A stretch of DNA of 43,371 nt, taken from positions 1 through 43,371 of the forward strand of contig JAFUCC010000015.1 in the NCBI GenBank assembly GCA_017459925.1, given 5' to 3'. Below the pieces are notes generated by a model. The model saw only the letters and a program-made list of their open reading frames with translations. It had not been told where the DNA came from and did not search any database. Shown here piece after piece: positions 41,762 to 43,371 of the stretch. The position numbers and the translations under genes are program-made. This stretch comes from Eggerthellaceae bacterium (lineage in GTDB: Bacteria > Actinomycetota > Coriobacteriia > Coriobacteriales > Eggerthellaceae). Every line of letters begins with the position of its first letter. Position 1 is the first letter of the stretch.

Positions 41762-42150
41762 GGTTCGCGCCGCCTCCTGCCGTCGATGACGCCATCCCGG
41801 CGCGCCCTCCCCGTTCCATCAGCGTGTTTCGAGCCGTGCGAACTGCGGCCGAGCTTGAAGGTCAGCACGGTCACCGCAACTCCGAGCAGAAGGCCCAACA
41901 GCCCGACGACGATATACCCAAGAGCCGAACCGCCAGACAGGACGTTTCCCATAAGGCCGAGGGAACCTGCCGAGTGCGATATGCCGGCGCCTGAAGCCGA
42001 TGCAAAACCCAGCCCAGCGACGGCCACGACGACGATGCTCAACGCCCCGCCGCCGATCGCGACGGCGCGCTGCCACTTGCGGCGCGACGCCACCTCGCGC
42101 GTGCGCGCACGGCTCAAGACTTCGTTCATGCGCTCGTCAGTCGACCTCAT
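41758..42150 (-). CDS. Probable membrane anti-sigma factor
   Basis: 130 residues. Cytoplasmic basic start (MRSTDERMNEVLSRARTREV), two membrane helices separated by a Gly/Ser loop, and a basic tail. The gene starts 14 bases inside the end of the sigma factor gene, the usual arrangement for an anti-sigma. There is no zinc anti-sigma motif. A paralogue lies at 39894-40235. Assignment rests on position. Confidence 0.6.
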   Translation of the reverse strand: MRSTDERMNEVLSRARTREVASRRKWQRAVAIGGGALSIVVVAVAGLGFASASGAGISHSAGSLGLMGNVLSGGSALGYIVVGLLGLLLGVAVTVLTFKLGRSSHGSKHADGTGRARRDGVIDGRRRREP

Positions 42151-42691
42151 ACGTCACATCCTCCTCGGCAAGCAGCGGCCGCATCGCCCTCTTGCCGCGC
42201 TGCACCAGGTTGTCCACCTGCTTGCGCGTCTTGCGCATGATCGCCCCAGCCTCGTCGTAGGTCATCTCCTCGATGTACACCAGGTAAAGGGCCTCGCGGT
42301 AATCGGGGCTAATTCTGTCCAGGCACCGGTAGAGCGCCCGCGATCGCTCGTCGAGCAAGACATCGTCCTCGATCCGGACACCGTCTTCCGGCTCGATACG
42401 CAGGTCCTCCATGCTCATGAACCTGCCGCGCAGACGACTGTGGCGCAGCGCCAGGTTCCGGGCGGTCTTGTAAAGGTACGGCTTGAAACCACCTGCATGA
42501 AGGCGAGGGCGTTTTGCCAGCATCCGGGAGAACGCCTCGATCATGATGTCCTCGGCTATGTCGATGTCGCGCACATACCCGTTGACGTACAAGGTCAGCG
42601 CGTCGCCGTGGCGCTCCATCAGCGGGCGCAGCGCCTCGCCGTCCCCATCGAGGAGCCGCTCGAACAACGTCTCGTCATCAGCATAGCGCAT
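42137..42691 (-). CDS. ECF-type sigma factor (leading copy)
   Basis: 184 residues. Region 2 reads YVRDIDIAEDIMIEAFSRMLAKR ... FKPYLYKTARNLALRHSRLR; region 4 reads DYREALYLVYIEEMTYDEAGAIMRKTRKQVDNLVQRGKRAM. First gene of the long minus-strand export locus and overlapped by the presumed anti-sigma. The start lacks a clear ribosome site. A minus-strand TATAAT at 42757-42762 is a candidate promoter element. Confidence 0.9.
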   Translation of the reverse strand: MRYADDETLFERLLDGDGEALRPLMERHGDALTLYVNGYVRDIDIAEDIMIEAFSRMLAKRPRLHAGGFKPYLYKTARNLALRHSRLRGRFMSMEDLRIEPEDGVRIEDDVLLDERSRALYRCLDRISPDYREALYLVYIEEMTYDEAGAIMRKTRKQVDNLVQRGKRAMRPLLAEEDVTYEVD

Positions 42692-42890
42692 CTATCTACA
42701 ATTGCCGTTCTATATCGGTAATGCACCATTGGTTTAGAATCTCGCCACATGCGCAAATTATAACCGCAGGGCAATTCGTTTCCGATTGCAGCACCGGCCT
42801 TAAGCTCATTTCGGCGGCAAGTTGCGTATGGCTCTTCGTGACGAAGCGGAGACGAATCCAATCGCCAGGCTTTACCCAGCGGCCTTGTGC

Positions 42891-42957
42891 TATAGTTGCC
42901 TAGCATCTCGCGCTTGGCGCGAGGGCAGCCAAGCGCGCGGGGATGTCCCCGCGCATT
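42891..42957 (+). promoter_or_regulatory. Promoter element and structured leader before the 42979 gene
   Basis: TATAGT at 42891-42896 is followed by hairpin CTCGCGC/GCGCGAG (42907-42923) and hairpin GCGCGGGGA/TCCCCGCGC (42935-42954) with ATTTTGTTT after it, like a terminator. A third pairing, GCGCTTGGC (42910-42918) with GCCAAGCGC (42928-42936), competes with both. This resembles an attenuation leader. Confidence 0.45.
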
Positions 42958-42978
42958 TTGTTTCTGGGAAGGATTGTA

Positions 42979-43221
42979 GTGGCAGGTACCTTAAGCGCGT
43001 TTTTCGACGAGACCCTGTCGGCCAACACCGCCGACTACAAGCGACTTCGTTACCAGGAGCGGCGCCTCGCCCAGACGGCGGACTACTTCTGCTCGATGGA
43101 GCTCGCCGCCCTGCGCTATGCCGACCATGAGAAGACGAGCACCTACATCAAGCTCTTCGGCGGCCACCGCGCCTTCAAGGCCAATCACTTGAAGCAGATG
43201 CGCAAGAAACTGCACGCATAG
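42979..43221 (+). CDS. Small conserved-looking protein of unknown function
   Basis: 80 residues from a GTG with GGGAAGGA upstream; begins MAGTLSAFFDETL when GTG is read as Met. Hydrophilic, rich in Tyr/Arg/Lys (YKRLRYQERRLAQTADYF; HRAFKANHLKQMRKKLHA), no membrane helix or known motif. The structured leader suggests regulated expression. No function assigned. Confidence 0.65.
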   Translation: MAGTLSAFFDETLSANTADYKRLRYQERRLAQTADYFCSMELAALRYADHEKTSTYIKLFGGHRAFKANHLKQMRKKLHA

Positions 43222-43268
43222 AGCCGATGATGGGGTTATGTTTCAAAAAGTGTGTCCGCCCGAATTAT

Positions 43269-43371
43269 TCACCGCCTGTAACCCGTGGGCATGTGGAACT
43301 CGCTCCAGACGATTCCCGATCCGTATTCCTCAGGCGCGCCGTCCTCGCGCTTCCGATCCGATGAAGCCGCC
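43269..43371 (-). CDS. C-terminal end of a gene continuing past the window
   Basis: The minus strand has an open frame to the window edge ending REDGAPEEYGSGIVWSEFHM then PTGYRR-stop. Only 33 or so residues are visible and I do not recognise the family. The sequence just past the stop (43231-43256, GGGTTATGTTTCAAAAAGTG) resembles an insertion-sequence end, so it could be a transposase tail; unproven. Confidence 0.45.
   Translation of the reverse strand, partial: AASSDRKREDGAPEEYGSGIVWSEFHMPTGYRR

Overview
The window looks like chromosome of a high-GC, strictly anaerobic actinomycete of the class Coriobacteriia, most likely Eggerthellaceae (Eggerthella, Gordonibacter, Adlercreutzia or Slackia relatives). 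This is inferred from gene content: the methyl branch of the Wood-Ljungdahl pathway, an [FeFe] hydrogenase, B12-controlled metal or corrinoid uptake, a NHLM-type peptide export locus, strong Shine-Dalgarno sites and frequent GTG/TTG starts. No 16S rRNA or other taxonomic marker is present. I see no tRNA, rRNA, CRISPR array, prophage or complete insertion sequence.

Layout. 1-2150: an eroded accessory zone with a truncated AAA_14 ATPase, a Fic protein with an altered motif, an orphan Nif11-type RiPP precursor and a collapsed aldo/keto reductase. 2149-7910 (minus strand): a cobalamin-riboswitch-led cluster of a NEAT-like lipoprotein, a lipoprotein CbiK cobaltochelatase, a substrate-binding lipoprotein, a permease and an ATPase. 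8166-12832: a small PucR-type HTH protein, an SDR, a NUDIX hydrolase, an iron-type alcohol dehydrogenase and the formate channel FocA. 12886-22464 (minus strand): HydA, an unusual NuoF-stub/GltD electron-transfer partner, FolE, FolD, FchA, Fhs and a MetF-MetV fusion. 22773-29301 (plus strand): an HTH-HipA fusion, a LysR-corrinoid-protein fusion, a CDF transporter, an HMA metallochaperone and a P1B ATPase. 29338-32552: a partner-switching module (SpoIIE phosphatase, STAS protein, RsbW-like kinase). 32602-33763: relic of a type I restriction locus (hsdS stub plus RhuM). 33987-42691 (minus strand): a NHLM/C39 peptide export locus bracketed by two ECF sigma factors, with two paralogous small membrane proteins and a PrsW-like protease. 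The last kilobase holds a small unknown gene behind a structured leader and the end of a further gene.

How the parts fit. Formate enters through FocA, Fhs activates it on tetrahydrofolate, and FchA, FolD and MetF-V reduce it to methyl-THF using electrons that the HydA complex can exchange with H2. Methyl-THF is normally passed to a corrinoid protein. The B12 riboswitch cluster would supply cobalt or corrinoid, and the LysR-corrinoid fusion is a plausible sensor of corrinoid or methyl-corrinoid state. A near-identical dyad in front of metF and of the iron alcohol dehydrogenase suggests a shared regulator. The CODH/ACS and methyltransferase partners are not in this window.

The intergenic spaces carry several families of nested palindromes (families A to D and others), BIME/MITE-like in build. 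They often abut start or stop codons, and reading through them creates spurious N-terminal extensions beginning MS-R/K-R-N/T-VLLLI. I trimmed several starts to the Shine-Dalgarno-supported codon for that reason.
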